Shown here: positions 1 through 12,301 of the stretch, piece by piece
Layout of the letters: the number at the start of each line of letters is the position of its first letter
Numbering within the stretch: position 1 is the stretch's first letter
Origin: Microbacterium binotii
GTDB taxonomy: Bacteria > Actinomycetota > Actinomycetes > Actinomycetales > Microbacteriaceae
Reading direction: 5' to 3'
DNA: 64,000 nt
Assembly: GCF_021398715.1 (NCBI RefSeq)
Contig: NZ_CP090347.1
Location: forward strand, 1-64,000
Translations under genes and position numbers: made by a program
Notes under the pieces: model-generated
Databases searched by the model: none
What the model was told of the DNA's origin: nothing
Seen by the model: the letters and a program-made list of their open reading frames with translations, nothing else

Positions 1-1413
1 ATGACCGCGCAAGACACTCCCGACGTCCCGGTCTGGTCGGCGGCTCTCGAGATCCTCGGCAGTGACGCCCGGGTCTCGCCGCAGATGCACGGGTTCCTCA
101 ACCTGGCGGTCGCTCAGGGCGTGATGTCGGGGTTCCTCTACCTCGATGTCCCCAACGACCTCACGGCCGCGCAGCTCAACAAGCGACTTCGACCCATGAT
201 CCTGGAAGCCCTCGCACAGGCGTCCACGAACGATGTCACCGGCTTCAGAGTCGTCGTCAACCCGGAACTGATCGACGCGCACCTCACGGCAGAGGTTCCG
301 GTTCAGACCATGGTGATCGAGCAGCCCATCGCCACACCCGCGCCGGCCGCGGAGGCCGCGGATCCCGCATCCGCCCGGGCAGACACGCGGCTGAATCCGA
401 AGTACACCTTCGACCGATTCGTCATCGGCCAGTCCAACCGTTTCGCCCACGCGGCCGCGGTCGCCGTCGCGGAAGCACCCGCCAAGGCGTACAACCCGCT
501 GTTCATCTACGGCGACTCAGGTCTGGGAAAGACACACCTGCTGCACGCCATCGGTGATTACGCACTGAGCCTGTATCCCGGCATCCGCGTGCGCTACGTC
601 TCCAGCGAAGAGTTCACGAACGACTTCATCAACTCCATCGCCAACAACCGGGGCTCCGCCTTCCAGGCTCGCTACCGCGACGTCGACATCCTTCTGATCG
701 ACGACATCCAGTTCCTCCAGGGGCGCGCCGAGACCCAGGAAGCGTTCTTCCACACCTTCAACACACTCCACGATCACGACAAGCAGGTCGTGATCACCAG
801 CGACGTCCCGCCGAAACACCTCACCGGTTTCGAGGATCGGATGCGGAGCCGCTTCGAGTGGGGCCTGATCACCGACGTCCAAGCGCCGGACCTCGAGACC
901 CGCATCGCGATCCTCCGTAAGAAGGCGCAGAACGAGCGGCTCCAGATCCCGCCCGAGGTCATGGAGTACATCGCGACCGTCGTCTCCAGCAACATCCGCG
1001 AGCTCGAGGGCGCCCTCATCCGCGTCTCCGCCTTCGCCAGCCTGAATCGGTCGACGCTCGACATGTCGCTCGCGCAGCAGGTGCTGCGCGACATCGTCGA
1101 TCAGGACGACACCAACGTCATCTCACCGACGGACATCATCACGGCCACGGCCCAGTACTTCAAACTGTCGGTCGACGACCTCTACGGATCGAGCCGCTCG
1201 CAGGCGATCGCGACCGCACGCCAGATCGCGATGTATCTGTGCCGGGAGCGCACGAACCTCTCCCTGCCGAAGATCGGCCAGCTCTTCGGCAACCGTGACC
1301 ACACGACCGTCATGTACGCCTACAAGAAGATCAGCGACCTCATGAAGGAGCGCCGCTCGATCTACAACCAGGTCTCGGAGATCACCGCCCAGCTCGGCAG
1401 AGCGGGTCGCTGA
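1..1413 (+). CDS. dnaA: Chromosomal replication initiator protein DnaA
   Basis: DnaA binds DnaA boxes at oriC, opens the origin and recruits the helicase. The 470-aa protein is full length. It has an N-terminal interaction domain (about residues 1-110), a short Ala/Pro-rich linker, and an AAA+ core with Walker A GDSGLGKT near residue 170 and Walker [11 protein letters not shown] near 230. The C-terminal DNA-binding domain carries the signature [15 protein letters not shown] near residue 430. The window begins exactly at the ATG, so promoter and upstream genes are not visible. A 13-bp-stem terminator follows directly, then the DnaA-box region and dnaN. The identification is secure. Confidence 0.98.
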   Translation: MTAQDTPDVPVWSAALEILGSDARVSPQMHGFLNLAVAQGVMSGFLYLDVPNDLTAAQLNKRLRPMILEALAQASTNDVTGFRVVVNPELIDAHLTAEVPVQTMVIEQPIATPAPAAEAADPASARADTRLNPKYTFDRFVIGQSNRFAHAAAVAVAEAPAKAYNPLFIYGDSGLGKTHLLHAIGDYALSLYPGIRVRYVSSEEFTNDFINSIANNRGSAFQARYRDVDILLIDDIQFLQGRAETQEAFFHTFNTLHDHDKQVVITSDVPPKHLTGFEDRMRSRFEWGLITDVQAPDLETRIAILRKKAQNERLQIPPEVMEYIATVVSSNIRELEGALIRVSAFASLNRSTLDMSLAQQVLRDIVDQDDTNVISPTDIITATAQYFKLSVDDLYGSSRSQAIATARQIAMYLCRERTNLSLPKIGQLFGNRDHTTVMYAYKKISDLMKERRSIYNQVSEITAQLGRAGR

Positions 1414-1420
1414 AGCTCCT

Positions 1421-1451
1421 CGAACCCCACGGCACGACGCCGTGGGGTTCG
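1421..1451 (+). terminator. dnaA terminator hairpin
   Basis: A perfect 13-bp inverted repeat (1421-1433 with 1439-1451) has a 5-nt loop and begins 7 nt after the dnaA stop. It is followed by a short T-containing tract (TCGTTT). It should separate dnaA transcription from oriC. Confidence 0.8.
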
Positions 1452-1520
1452 TCGTTTCCGGTGCGCGAAGACTCTCATTTGACAATCGCCTCGCGCGGCC
1501 TCATCCTCCGCTTTCACACA

Positions 1521-1540
1521 TGTGGACAAGTTGTGGATAA
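1521..1540 (-). promoter_or_regulatory. Two adjacent DnaA boxes
   Basis: TGTGGACAA (1521-1529) and TGTGGATAA (1532-1540) are the reverse complements of TTGTCCACA and TTATCCACA, the actinobacterial and consensus boxes. They are head-to-tail with 2 nt between them. Confidence 0.85.
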
Positions 1541-1700
1541 CTGTGCGAAACGCCGACGGCCGGTGTGAACGACACGGCGATCACGTGTGGAGAACGCTCG
1601 AGCTCGATGAATCACAGGAAACGTGTTCGACAGCTCCGTCCGCAGCGCGTCCACATCTCACACGCGTGTAGTTCCCATGAGCCGAGAGTCATCCACCGAC

Positions 1701-1709
1701 TTATCCACA
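1701..1709 (+). promoter_or_regulatory. DnaA box (TTATCCACA)
   Basis: An exact consensus DnaA box, opposite in orientation to the pair at 1521-1540 and just upstream of the AT-richer part of the gap. Confidence 0.85.
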
Positions 1710-1851
1710 GTTTGCACAGGTGTTAACAAGATGACTCTCACTTCACTCTTGATGAACGTGCGATCACCTCTGGGGGCGGGAAGCGTGTTCTTCGTCTGGA
1801 CCGATCGCAGCACTAGCATGGGTAAGCCCAGCCCGCCGGAGAGGGAGCACT

Positions 1852-3000
1852 GTGAAGTTCCAGGTCAATCGCGACGTTTTCAGCGAAGCCGTATCGTTCG
1901 TCGTCAAGCTCCTGCCCCAGCGCAATCCGCAGCCGATCCTGGCGGGTGTGCTCATCGAAGCCGGTTCCGAGGGACTCTCCCTTTCGGCCTTCGACTACGA
2001 GGCGTCCGCGCGCACCACGATCGAGGCCTCGGTGGAGGCACCCGGCACGATCCTCGTGCACGGTCGTCTGCTCTCCGACATCGCCAGCCGCCTGCCCAAC
2101 GCTCCGATTCAGATCGAGGTGGACGACGACGGCATCCTGCTCACCTGCGGATCCGCGCGCTTCACGCTCGCGTCGATGCCGGTGCAGGAGTATCCCGCGA
2201 TCCCCGAGGTGACGGGCGAGTCCGGCCTCGTTCCCGCCGAGGAGTTCGCCACCGCGATCGCACAGGTCGCTTTCGCCGCATCGCGTGACGACGTGACCCC
2301 CGTGCTCACGGGAGTCCAGCTCGAAGTGAGCGGAACGCAGCTCAGCCTCGTCGCGACCGACCGCTACCGCGTCGCGCTGCGAGAGATCCCCTGGGACGGG
2401 CCCGCCACCACCGACGGCGAGTCCACCACGGCGCTCGTCCCCGCGCGCACGCTCCAGGAGGTCGGCAAGACCTTCTCGCACGGCGAGAACATCTCGATCG
2501 CGTTCTCCGGTTCGGGCGACCGCGAGATCATCGCTTTCACGTCGGGCAACAAGACCGTGACCTCGTTGCTGATCAAGGGCAACTTCCCTCCCGTGCGCCG
2601 CCTGTTCCCGGAGCAGACCGCGCATCACGCCGTGGTGAACACCGCGGAGCTCGCCGAGGCGGTGCGTCGTGTCGCGCTCGTGCTCGACCGCTCCGCTCCG
2701 CTGCGCTTCACGTTCACCGCGGAGGGCGTGGCGATGGAAGCGTCGGGTACCGAGCAGGCGCGCGCATCCGAGTCCGTCGACGCGACGCTGACCGGTGACG
2801 ATGTGACCCTCGGGCTCAACCCGCAGTACCTGCTCGAGTCCCTCTCGGCGGTGCGCAGCGAGTTCTCCCGCATCACCTTCACCTCCAGCGACAACGCGAA
2901 CAAGCTCAGCCCGATCCTCGTGACGCCGCAGACGTCGGTGGAGCGCGCCGGCGAGGGCGAGTTCAAGTACCTGCTGCAGCCGAACCTGCTGCTGCGCTGA
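1852..3000 (+). CDS. dnaN: DNA polymerase III beta sliding clamp
   Basis: DnaN is the ring-shaped processivity clamp for the replicative polymerase and a docking platform for repair proteins. The 382-aa length and the three-fold domain arrangement fit the family, with N-terminus MKFQVNRDVFSEAV and C-terminus ending in LLQPNLLLR. The GTG at 1852 is chosen because a GAGGGAG ribosome-binding site precedes it at the usual distance. It lies between oriC and recF. NucS, a clamp-interacting nuclease, is encoded later in the same window. Confidence 0.97.
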   Translation: MKFQVNRDVFSEAVSFVVKLLPQRNPQPILAGVLIEAGSEGLSLSAFDYEASARTTIEASVEAPGTILVHGRLLSDIASRLPNAPIQIEVDDDGILLTCGSARFTLASMPVQEYPAIPEVTGESGLVPAEEFATAIAQVAFAASRDDVTPVLTGVQLEVSGTQLSLVATDRYRVALREIPWDGPATTDGESTTALVPARTLQEVGKTFSHGENISIAFSGSGDREIIAFTSGNKTVTSLLIKGNFPPVRRLFPEQTAHHAVVNTAELAEAVRRVALVLDRSAPLRFTFTAEGVAMEASGTEQARASESVDATLTGDDVTLGLNPQYLLESLSAVRSEFSRITFTSSDNANKLSPILVTPQTSVERAGEGEFKYLLQPNLLLR

Positions 3001-3031
3001 TCGCGTCGCACCGTCGCCGTAGGGTTGTCCG

Positions 3032-4186
3032 GTGATCGTGGAACGCCTGAGTCTCGTCGACTTCCGTAACTACGAACACGCCGATCTCGAATTCACCCGC
3101 GGAGCGAACCTGCTCGTCGGGCGCAACGGCCAGGGCAAGACCAATCTCGCCGAGGCCGTGACCTACCTCGCCACGCTCGGCTCGCATCGTGTGTCGGCGG
3201 ACGCACCGCTGGTGCGTTCGGGAGCGGATGCGGCATTCGTCCGCGCCCGTCTCGGTCACGGTGAACGACACATCCAGCTCGAGATCCAGATCAACAAGCA
3301 GGGATCGAACAAGGCGCGTGTCGGCGGGGCGCCGGTGCGCTCCGCCGAGCTGCCGCGCTACGCGCAGGTCGTGCTGTTCGCTCCGGAGGATCTGCAGATC
3401 GTGCGCGGAGACCCCTCCGCCCGCCGGCGGTTCGCCGACCAGCTGCTCGTGCAGCTCTCCCCCCGGCTCGCCGGGGTCATCGCGGACTACGACCGCGTGC
3501 TCAAACAGCGCACCGCACTGCTGAAGTCCGCGCGCGCCCGAGGTTTGCGCGGCGACGCCCTCCCGACCCTGGATGTCTGGGACGACAAGCTCATCGCCCT
3601 CGGCACGGAGATCATCGAGGCGCGAGCTCGGCTCGCCGCCGACCTGCATCCGCACCTCGTCTCCGCCTATGCCGCGATCGCCGGCGCCGATCACTCGCCC
3701 GAGCTCGAGTGGGCAAACTCCATCGCCGGTTTCGATCCGGAGGACGGCGACGATCAGCGCGTCGCGTCGGGGGCCGTGACGGCGGAAGCCTTCCGCGCCG
3801 CCCTTGCAGCGAAGCGGGCCGCGGAGTTCGACCGAGGCGTGACGCTGGTCGGTCCGCACCGCGACGACCTCATGCTCCGCATCCGCGCGCTCCCCGTGAA
3901 GGGATACGCGTCGCACGGCGAGTCCTGGTCGGTGGCACTCGCGCTGCGTCTCGCCTCCGCGCAGCTGCTTCGCGCGGATTCACTGCTGGGAGATCCGATC
4001 GTCATCCTCGACGACGTCTTCGCCGAACTCGATGCCGAAAGGCGGATGCGGCTGGCATCCCTCGTCGCGGACTTCGAGCAGGTGGTGGTGACGGCCGCCG
4101 TGGAGGCGGACGTTCCCGAAGAGCTCCGCGGGCGCACGGTGCGCGTCGAGGCCGGCCGCATCCTGGAGGTCCGCGACGATGAGTGA
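3032..4186 (+). CDS. recF: DNA replication/repair protein RecF
   Basis: RecF is an SMC-like ATPase that loads RecA at gaps with RecO and RecR. The 384-aa protein shows Walker A GRNGQGKTNL near residue 30 and a C-terminal Walker B/signature region with VILDDVFAELDAERR near residue 330. It uses a GTG start 32 nt after dnaN, giving N-terminus IVERLSLVDFRNYEH typical of RecF. It overlaps the following DUF721 gene by 8 nt, indicating translational coupling. Confidence 0.96.
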   Translation: MIVERLSLVDFRNYEHADLEFTRGANLLVGRNGQGKTNLAEAVTYLATLGSHRVSADAPLVRSGADAAFVRARLGHGERHIQLEIQINKQGSNKARVGGAPVRSAELPRYAQVVLFAPEDLQIVRGDPSARRRFADQLLVQLSPRLAGVIADYDRVLKQRTALLKSARARGLRGDALPTLDVWDDKLIALGTEIIEARARLAADLHPHLVSAYAAIAGADHSPELEWANSIAGFDPEDGDDQRVASGAVTAEAFRAALAAKRAAEFDRGVTLVGPHRDDLMLRIRALPVKGYASHGESWSVALALRLASAQLLRADSLLGDPIVILDDVFAELDAERRMRLASLVADFEQVVVTAAVEADVPEELRGRTVRVEAGRILEVRDDE

Positions 4187-4670
4187 CGAGGACGAGGTCC
4201 CCGAGACCCTCGGCACCTACCTGCGTCTGCGCGGACTCGAACCGACGACGCGTCGCGGTGCGAAGAAGCGCACGCGTCGCGGCACCGATGATGAAGGTGC
4301 GCCGTTCACACCCGGTCGCGACCCGCACGGCGTCGGCGACGTGCTCGCGCACTGGACGAAACAGGCCGGCTGGGACCCGCTTCTCGCCCGCGCGGACCTG
4401 GTGCGGCAGTGGGAGGTCGTCGCCGGCGAGGAAACCGCCAGGCACACGCGCCCAGTGGGACTGGATGCGGGAGTGCTCACGGTGCAGTGCGACTCGACCG
4501 CCTGGGCGAAGCAGCTGCGCCTCATGCGCACGCACATCGTCACGACCATCGCGCAGCGGTTCCCGGATGCGGGCGTCCAGAACGTCCGCTTCGTCGGCCC
4601 GGACGTCCCCTCCTGGAAATGGGGTCCCAGAGCCGTTCCAGGGCGCGGTCCCCGGGATACCTACGGATGA
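4179..4670 (+). CDS. dciA: DUF721/DciA-like protein
   Basis: This 163-aa DUF721 protein occupies the position of the M. tuberculosis Rv0004 gene. Members of this family (DciA) act with the replicative helicase DnaB during loading; that role is family knowledge. The conserved part is residues about 50-140, where WTKQAGWDPLLARADLVRQWEVVAG and the later VQCDSTAWAKQLRLM segment are visible; the N-terminal 45 residues are basic and low-complexity. Its start lies inside the end of recF (8-nt overlap). The family call is firm; helicase loading is inferred by homology. Confidence 0.88.
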   Translation: MSDEDEVPETLGTYLRLRGLEPTTRRGAKKRTRRGTDDEGAPFTPGRDPHGVGDVLAHWTKQAGWDPLLARADLVRQWEVVAGEETARHTRPVGLDAGVLTVQCDSTAWAKQLRLMRTHIVTTIAQRFPDAGVQNVRFVGPDVPSWKWGPRAVPGRGPRDTYG

Positions 4671-6825
<2,155 letters not shown>

Positions 6826-6893
6826 TCGCACCGGATGCGGCCTGAGCCGCATCCGTCAGATGACACGACACCGACGCAGAGAAGAAGAGACGA

Positions 6894-9452
6894 ATGACTG
6901 ACGAAGAGCGTCCGACGACGGAGCCCGCCGAGCACGACCACGGCCGCATCGACCAGGTCGACCTGCAGTCCGAGATGCAGCGCAGCTACCTCGACTACGC
7001 GATGAGCGTGATCGTCGGCCGCGCGCTGCCGCGCGTGGAAGACGGCCTCAAGCCCGTGCACCGCCGCGTGATCTACGGCATGTACGACGGCGGCTTCCGG
7101 CCCGACAAGTCGTTCTCGAAGTGCGCCCGCGTCGTCGGCGAGGTCATGGGCCAGTACCACCCGCACGGCGACTCCCCCATCTACGAGGCGCTCGTTCGGC
7201 TCGTCCAGCCGTGGTCGCTGCGCTACCCGCTGGCCCTCGGTCAGGGCAACTTCGGCTCCCCGGGCAACCAGGGCGCGGCAGCCCCCCGGTACACCGAGAC
7301 CAAGATGGCCCCGCTCGCGCTCGAGATGGTGCGCGACATCGAGGAAGACACCGTCGACTTCGTCGACAACTACGACGGACAGACGCAGGAGCCGGTCGTG
7401 CTTCCGGCGCGCTTCCCGAACCTCCTCGTCAACGGTTCCGTCGGCATCGCCGTCGGTATGGCCACCAACATCCCGCCGCACAACCTCCGCGAGGTGGCCG
7501 ACGGTGTGCTCTGGGCGCTGGATCACCCCGAGGCGACGCAGGAGGAGCTGCTCGAGGCGCTCATCCAGCGCATCAAGGGTCCCGACTTTCCGACTTCGGC
7601 GCAGATCCTCGGCACGCGCGGCATCATCGAGGCGTACCGCACCGGTCGCGGTTCGATCACGATGCGCGCCGTGGTCAACATCGAGGAGATCCAGGGCCGC
7701 ACGTGCCTCGTGATCACCGAGCTGCCCTACCAGGTCAACCCCGACAACGTCGCCGTCAAGATCCGTGACCTCGCCCGCGACGGCAAGATCACCGGCATCG
7801 CCGACATCCGCGACGAGTCGAGCGATCGCACCGGTCAGCGACTCGTGGTCGTCCTCAAGCGGGATGCGGTCGCGAAGGTCGTCCTGAACAACCTGTACAA
7901 GCACACGCAGCTGCAGGACAACTTCGGCGCCAACATGCTGGCGATCGTCGACGGCGTACCGCGCACGCTCTCGCTCGACGGCTTCGTCTCGTACTGGATC
8001 ACCCACCAGATCGACGTGATCGTGCGCCGCACGGCGTTCCGCCTGCGCAAGGCCGAAGAGCGCATGCACATCCTGCGCGGCTATCTGAAGGCGCTCGACG
8101 CGCTCGACGAGGTCATCGCCCTCATCCGTGCGTCCGCGACGGTCGACGATGCGCGCGGCGGACTGAAGAAGCTGCTCGACATCGATGACATCCAGGCGGA
8201 TGCCATCCTCCAGATGCAGCTGCGCCGCCTGGCCGCCCTCGAGCGGCAGAAGATCATCGATGAGGCCGAAGAGCTGCAGGCGCAGATCTCGGAATACCAG
8301 GACATCCTGGCGACGCCCGCACGCCAGCGCACCATCGTGCGCGAGGAGCTCACCGAGATCGTCGCGAAGTACGGCGACGAGCGTCGCACGCAGATCCTCT
8401 ACGGGTTCGACGGCGACATGTCGGTGGAGGACCTCATCCCGGAAGAGGAGATGGTGCTGACCATCACCCGCGCCGGCTACATCAAGCGGACGCGCAGCGA
8501 CAACTACCGCTCGCAGCACCGAGGCGGCAAGGGCGTCAAGGGCGCGCAGCTGCGCGCCGACGACGTGGTCGAGCATTTCTTCGTCACCACGACGCACCAC
8601 TGGCTGCTGTTCTTCACGAACAAGGGCCGCGTCTACCGCGCAAAGGCCTATGAGGTCCCCGAGGCCGGTCGGGATGCCAAGGGCCAGCACGTCGCCAACC
8701 TTCTCGCGCTGCAGCCGGATGAGGAGATCGCACAGATCCTCGACATCCGCGACTACGCCGTCGCGACGTACCTCGTGCTCGCCACCCGCGGCGGACTCGT
8801 GAAGAAGACGCGCCTCACGGAGTACGACACGAATCGACAGGGCGGCGTCATCGCCATCCGTCTGCGCGAGGAGGATGAGCTCGTCAGCGCGCTGCTGGTC
8901 GATGAGAGCGATGACATCCTGCTCGTGAGCCGTCACGGGATGTCGCTGCGGTTCACGGCGACGGATGCGTCGCTGCGGCCGATGGGCCGCTCCACCGAGG
9001 GCGTCAAGGGAATGTCGTTCCGCGGCACGGACAGCCTGCTGTCAGCATCCGTCGCCTCTGTCGACGGCGACGTGTTCGTCGTCACCGAGGGCGGCTACGC
9101 GAAGCGCACGGATGTGGATCAATACCGCGTCCAGAGCCGCGGTGGACTGGGCATCAAGGTGGCCAAATTGCACGAGGATCGGGGCGATCTGGCGGGCGCT
9201 CTGATCGTCGGAGACGACGACGAGGTCCTTGTGGTTCTTGCCAGTGGCAAGGTGGTACGCTCTGCCGTGGCCGAGGTCCCTGCGAAGGGTCGCGACACCA
9301 TGGGCGTCGTTTTCGCCCGACCGGATGATGACGACCGGATCATCGCGATCGCCCGCAACAGCGAGCGGCGCCTTGCGGATGCGGCGGATGCCGACGCATC
9401 CCAGGAGACCGAACCGGCCGCCACCGTTCCCGAGGAGAGTACTGACGCATGA
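6894..9452 (+). CDS. gyrA: DNA gyrase subunit A
   Basis: The breakage-reunion subunit of gyrase. The 852-aa protein has the N-terminal winged-helix and tower region with catalytic Tyr133 in APRYTETK, a quinolone-determining region [11 protein letters not shown] (residues 91-101), and six C-terminal beta-propeller blades. The QRDR has Ser at the E. coli 83 position and Glu98 at the position of E. coli Asp87. The last 4 nt overlap the next gene (ATGA). An AGAAG-type ribosome-binding site precedes the ATG. Confidence 0.98.
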   Translation: MTDEERPTTEPAEHDHGRIDQVDLQSEMQRSYLDYAMSVIVGRALPRVEDGLKPVHRRVIYGMYDGGFRPDKSFSKCARVVGEVMGQYHPHGDSPIYEALVRLVQPWSLRYPLALGQGNFGSPGNQGAAAPRYTETKMAPLALEMVRDIEEDTVDFVDNYDGQTQEPVVLPARFPNLLVNGSVGIAVGMATNIPPHNLREVADGVLWALDHPEATQEELLEALIQRIKGPDFPTSAQILGTRGIIEAYRTGRGSITMRAVVNIEEIQGRTCLVITELPYQVNPDNVAVKIRDLARDGKITGIADIRDESSDRTGQRLVVVLKRDAVAKVVLNNLYKHTQLQDNFGANMLAIVDGVPRTLSLDGFVSYWITHQIDVIVRRTAFRLRKAEERMHILRGYLKALDALDEVIALIRASATVDDARGGLKKLLDIDDIQADAILQMQLRRLAALERQKIIDEAEELQAQISEYQDILATPARQRTIVREELTEIVAKYGDERRTQILYGFDGDMSVEDLIPEEEMVLTITRAGYIKRTRSDNYRSQHRGGKGVKGAQLRADDVVEHFFVTTTHHWLLFFTNKGRVYRAKAYEVPEAGRDAKGQHVANLLALQPDEEIAQILDIRDYAVATYLVLATRGGLVKKTRLTEYDTNRQGGVIAIRLREEDELVSALLVDESDDILLVSRHGMSLRFTATDASLRPMGRSTEGVKGMSFRGTDSLLSASVASVDGDVFVVTEGGYAKRTDVDQYRVQSRGGLGIKVAKLHEDRGDLAGALIVGDDDEVLVVLASGKVVRSAVAEVPAKGRDTMGVVFARPDDDDRIIAIARNSERRLADAADADASQETEPAATVPEESTDA

Positions 9453-9853
9453 GCACGGTAGCCGACAAGCTCGCCAAGAAGTCGAGCAGCAAGACGAGCG
9501 CCAAGCAGGTTCGTCTCCGCCTCGTCTACGTCGACTTCTGGTCGGCCGTGAAGCTGTCGTTCCTGGCGGCCGTCGCCCTGGCGATCGTCACGGTCGTGTC
9601 GTTCCTGCTGGTCTACCTGGTCGTGCAGACCACGGGTCTGATCGGCCAGGCCGATGAGTTCTTCAAGTCGTTCTCGGACGGCTCGCTCTCGCTCAGCCAG
9701 TTCGTGGGGCTCCCGCAGGTGATGGCGTTCGCGGCGGTCGTCGCGATCCTGAACCTCATCGTCGTGACGGTTCTCGGAGCGGTCATCGCGGGGATCTACA
9801 ACCTCGCGGTCAAGGTCACCGGCGGTCTGCTGGTGGGCTTCACCTCCAACTGA
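9449..9853 (+). CDS. DUF3566 membrane protein
   Basis: A 134-aa protein of the DUF3566 family, which sits after gyrA in most Actinobacteria. A basic, Ser/Lys-rich N-terminus (residues 1-25) is followed by [18 protein letters not shown] and two hydrophobic segments (about 35-58 and 88-115), so it is an integral membrane protein with its N-terminus probably cytoplasmic. It is translationally coupled to gyrA by an ATGA overlap. The biochemical function is unknown. Confidence 0.9.
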   Translation: MSTVADKLAKKSSSKTSAKQVRLRLVYVDFWSAVKLSFLAAVALAIVTVVSFLLVYLVVQTTGLIGQADEFFKSFSDGSLSLSQFVGLPQVMAFAAVVAILNLIVVTVLGAVIAGIYNLAVKVTGGLLVGFTSN

Positions 9854-9917
9854 CCGCGATTGGTCAAACCGGTCCGCATCCGGTAAAGTCTTGGAGGTTG
9901 GCGCCGCGAGGTGCCGA
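9854..9917 (+). promoter_or_regulatory. Promoter region of the tRNA-Ile/tRNA-Ala pair
   Basis: The short gap holds a TAAAGT -10-like hexamer (about 9889-9894) some 24 nt before the tRNA-Ile 5' end. Upstream, TTGGTCA (about 9862) could serve as the -35. Inferred from spacing only. Confidence 0.4.
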
Positions 9918-9994
9918 GGGGCTATAGCTCAGGCGGTTAGAGCGCTTCACTGATAATGAAGAGGTCCCAGGTTCAAGTCCTGGTAGCCCCACCA
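9918..9994 (+). tRNA. tRNA-Ile (GAT)
   Basis: The cloverleaf is clear: acceptor GGGGCTA (9918-9924) pairs with TAGCCCC (9984-9990), the anticodon arm CTTCA-CTGATAA-TGAAG gives anticodon GAT, and the T arm GGTTCAAGTCC is normal. A CCA follows the discriminator A in the DNA. It pairs with tRNA-Ala 10 nt downstream, as is common near oriC. Confidence 0.97.
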
Positions 9995-10004
9995 CCCTTC
10001 TCAC

Positions 10005-10077
10005 GGGGCCTTAGCTCAGTTGGTAGAGCGCCTGCTTTGCAAGCAGGATGTCAGGAGTTCGAATCTCCTAGGCTCCA
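10005..10077 (+). tRNA. tRNA-Ala (TGC)
   Basis: Acceptor GGGGCCT (10005-10011) pairs with AGGCTCC (10070-10076, one G-T pair). The anticodon loop TTTGCAA gives TGC. The 3' end continues ACCC, so CCA is not encoded, unlike the neighbouring tRNA-Ile. Confidence 0.97.
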
Positions 10078-10083
10078 CCCATG

Positions 10084-10118
10084 GAAAGCCTCCAACTCCT
10101 CGCGAGTTGGAGGCTTTC
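10084..10118 (+). terminator. Terminator after tRNA-Ala
   Basis: A perfect 15-bp stem (10084-10098 with 10104-10118) has a 5-nt loop and is followed by a GGCTTTTTTC tract around 10131. It ends the tRNA transcript, so the island beyond it inserts into transcriptionally neutral DNA. Confidence 0.9.
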
Positions 10119-10181
10119 GGCCCGTTCGGGGGCTTTTTTCGGGCTGTTTTGCGTCGTTTCGGGCCTTTTTCGGGTGTTTCC

Positions 10182-10194
10182 GCCGCGGGTGACA
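10182..10194 (+). repeat. Left 13-bp direct repeat, candidate attL core
   Basis: GCCGCGGGTGACA occurs here and again at 21951-21963 in the same orientation. This copy lies about 100-180 bp before the serine integrase gene and just past the tRNA terminator. The match ends abruptly on both sides (TTTCC before, TCC after), as expected for an att core. It is a candidate only; excision was not tested. Confidence 0.55.
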
Positions 10195-10372
10195 TCCTTG
10201 CGCATTGGGAACTAACGGGACAGTGGAACCCTTGATTCTGTAGGGCTTCTGATGGCGGTTCGGTGCTGTCGGAGTTCTGGCTGCCGAGCGGGTGGGCAGG
10301 CTGGGTGGGGCTCCGCGTCTGCGGGCCTTTCTCGTGCCGGCCGGTGTGCCGGAGAAAGCCCTTCACCTCTCT

Positions 10373-11959
10373 ATGTCGCTGCTTGCCGTTGTCCCGTCCG
10401 TTCCTTCCTCCTCGTCTGTGGTCTCGTTCGATCACGCTGACGGGTCGTCTGCTTCTCCGGAGTTGGTGTTGCGGGCGGTGTCGTATCTGCGGGTGTCGAC
10501 CAGGGAGCAGGCGGAGCGTGCAGGGGAGCGGGAGGGATTCTCGATCCCGGCGCAACGGCAGGCGAACAGGAAGACCGCGCACGGGCTCGGCGCCTGGGTC
10601 GTGAAGGAGTTCGTCGACGCGGGCGAATCAGCGCGGTCTGCTGCGCGTCCGGCGTTGACGGAGATGCTCGAGTGGATCCGCACGAACCGGGTCGACATCG
10701 TGGTCGTGCACAAGCTCGACCGGCTCGCACGGAACCGTGCGGATGACGTGCAGATTACGCAGGCGATCGCCGATGCGAGTGCCCGGTTGGTGTCGAGTAC
10801 GGAGGCGATTGATGAGTCGCCGTCGGGCAGGTTGGTGCATGGGATCATGGCGTCGATCGCGGAGTTCTACTCCCGCAACCTCGCCACCGAGGTCAGCAAG
10901 GGACTGCGGCAGAAGGCAATGAACGGCGGCACCCCGAACAAGGCACCCGCCGGGTACCGGAACGTGCGGACCTTCGATGCGCAGGGCCGTGAAGCGCGGA
11001 TCATCGAAGTGGATGAGGAGCGGGCACAGATCATCCGGTGGGCGTTCACGACCTACGCGACGGGGGAGTGGAGCCTTGACCGTCTGGCCCGGGGCATGAG
11101 CCAGCTCGGCTTCACCCTCGCACCCAGGGCGGGGAAGCCGCCCCGGGCGTTGACGGTGAGTGTGTTGCAGCGGATGCTCCGTAACCCGTACTACTGCGGG
11201 ATCGTCACCTACGTCGGCGTCGAGTACCCGGGTACGCACGAACCCCTCGTAGAGCCCGCGTTGTGGCAGCGGGTGCAGGATGCGCTCACCGCAAGGCGGA
11301 ACACGAGCACCCGTGACGTGCACACCCACTACCTGAAGGGGCTCCTCAAATGTGGGGAGTGCGGGTCGTCGATGATGTACAACCGAACCCGGAACAACCA
11401 CGGGACGCTGTACTTCTACTTCGTGTGCCTCGGCCGCCACAGCGGCCGCACCGCCTGCACGTTGAAGGCGCAGCAGGTGCATCTGATCGAGACGGCCGTG
11501 CACAGACTGATCCAACAGATAAGTCTCACCCCGGAGGAGCGGGCGAGTGCGGAGGAACGGCTTCTCGCTGAAGCCAATGCGAGCGTACGGGATGCTGATA
11601 CTGGTCGCGCGGAGCTCCAGATTCGGGAGCAGGACTTGCGTGGGGAGCAGGAGCGTGTGCTCCGCGCCTACTACGTCGATGCGATCAGCACCGACATGCT
11701 CAAACGAGAGCAAGACCGCATCCGCCGGGAACTCCTCGACATCGCACAACAGCTCACCGTCATCGGGCACCAGGCCCGGCACGTGGCCTCACAGGTCGCG
11801 GAGGCCCTGGACCAGCTCGAGAACGTCGACCAACGTTTCGACATTGGCGCCGAGTATGAGAGACGTGCCCTCTGCCGGACCCTCTTCGACAGGATCGATG
11901 TCCAGGCCGACGCCACGGTCAGCGGGAGTCTTCGCCCTCGATTCGCGGGCGCCCAGTGA
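10373..11959 (+). CDS. Large serine recombinase (integrase)
   Basis: A large serine recombinase that probably integrates and excises the surrounding island. The catalytic domain contains RAVSYLRVSTREQ with the nucleophile Ser and the VHKLDRLARN motif. It is followed by the recombinase domain (KAPAGYRN to MLRNPYYCGIVTY), a Cys4 zinc ribbon (CGEC, then two single Cys in the HGTLYFYFVCLG segment) and a C-terminal coiled coil, the full phage-integrase architecture. The ATG at 10373 gives 528 aa; an in-frame start at 10292 would add 27 unconserved residues, and the true start is unsure because no good ribosome-binding site is seen. It stands at the left edge of the island. Confidence 0.9.
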   Translation: MSLLAVVPSVPSSSSVVSFDHADGSSASPELVLRAVSYLRVSTREQAERAGEREGFSIPAQRQANRKTAHGLGAWVVKEFVDAGESARSAARPALTEMLEWIRTNRVDIVVVHKLDRLARNRADDVQITQAIADASARLVSSTEAIDESPSGRLVHGIMASIAEFYSRNLATEVSKGLRQKAMNGGTPNKAPAGYRNVRTFDAQGREARIIEVDEERAQIIRWAFTTYATGEWSLDRLARGMSQLGFTLAPRAGKPPRALTVSVLQRMLRNPYYCGIVTYVGVEYPGTHEPLVEPALWQRVQDALTARRNTSTRDVHTHYLKGLLKCGECGSSMMYNRTRNNHGTLYFYFVCLGRHSGRTACTLKAQQVHLIETAVHRLIQQISLTPEERASAEERLLAEANASVRDADTGRAELQIREQDLRGEQERVLRAYYVDAISTDMLKREQDRIRRELLDIAQQLTVIGHQARHVASQVAEALDQLENVDQRFDIGAEYERRALCRTLFDRIDVQADATVSGSLRPRFAGAQ

Positions 11960-12301
11960 CTTTGTCCGAGGTTGATCACCGTCCCATCGCCACCCGATGA
12001 ACCCAGCGGCAACCGGATCCCCGGGAACCAGAGATCCGGCTGCACCGCCTCCCCAGCCCATAGCCCGGCGCACATAACACGATCCCTCTGCGGGCAGTGC
12101 ACGATCAGGGACGCTGATCGGGCACCGCGTATCAGTCGGATGCAGGCGTGGTGGTTCGTGGCTCTCGCGGCTCGCTCGGCTGTCGAGCCGCAATCAGCCA
12201 CATCTCGAGCATTGCGGATCGGGGGTCGGGGCAGCTGAGAACTTTCAATTCAGCCATGCCGGACGACGTCCAGTGTCCGTGCGATTTGCCAGGATTGCGG
12301 C
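11960..12301. other. Intergenic region after the integrase
   Basis: 340 bp without a convincing gene. It holds an 8-bp-stem hairpin (12167-12174 with 12184-12191), possibly a weak terminator, and a CAGGAT -10-like hexamer (12290-12295) 6 nt before the next start codon. The 88-codon open frame here has no recognisable features. Confidence 0.5.

Larger units (their letters stand above)
1452..1851. other. oriC: Replication origin (oriC) in the dnaA-dnaN gap
   Basis: This 400-bp non-coding stretch lies between dnaA and dnaN, the usual origin position in Actinobacteria. It holds DnaA-box matches: TGTGGACAA (1521-1529) and TGTGGATAA (1532-1540), both boxes on the minus strand; TGTGGAGAA (1586-1594, one mismatch); and TTATCCACA (1701-1709, plus strand). 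A comparatively AT-rich stretch with TTAACA and short T/A runs (about 1722-1757) could be the unwinding element. Only the boxes are seen directly; origin function is inferred from position and boxes. Confidence 0.85.

Noticed and set aside
9956..10235. Short open frames across the two tRNA genes
   Set aside because: They translate tRNA and terminator sequence.
11972..12238. 88-codon frame after the integrase
   Set aside because: No ribosome-binding site, -10 hexamer or protein-like pattern; treated as non-coding.
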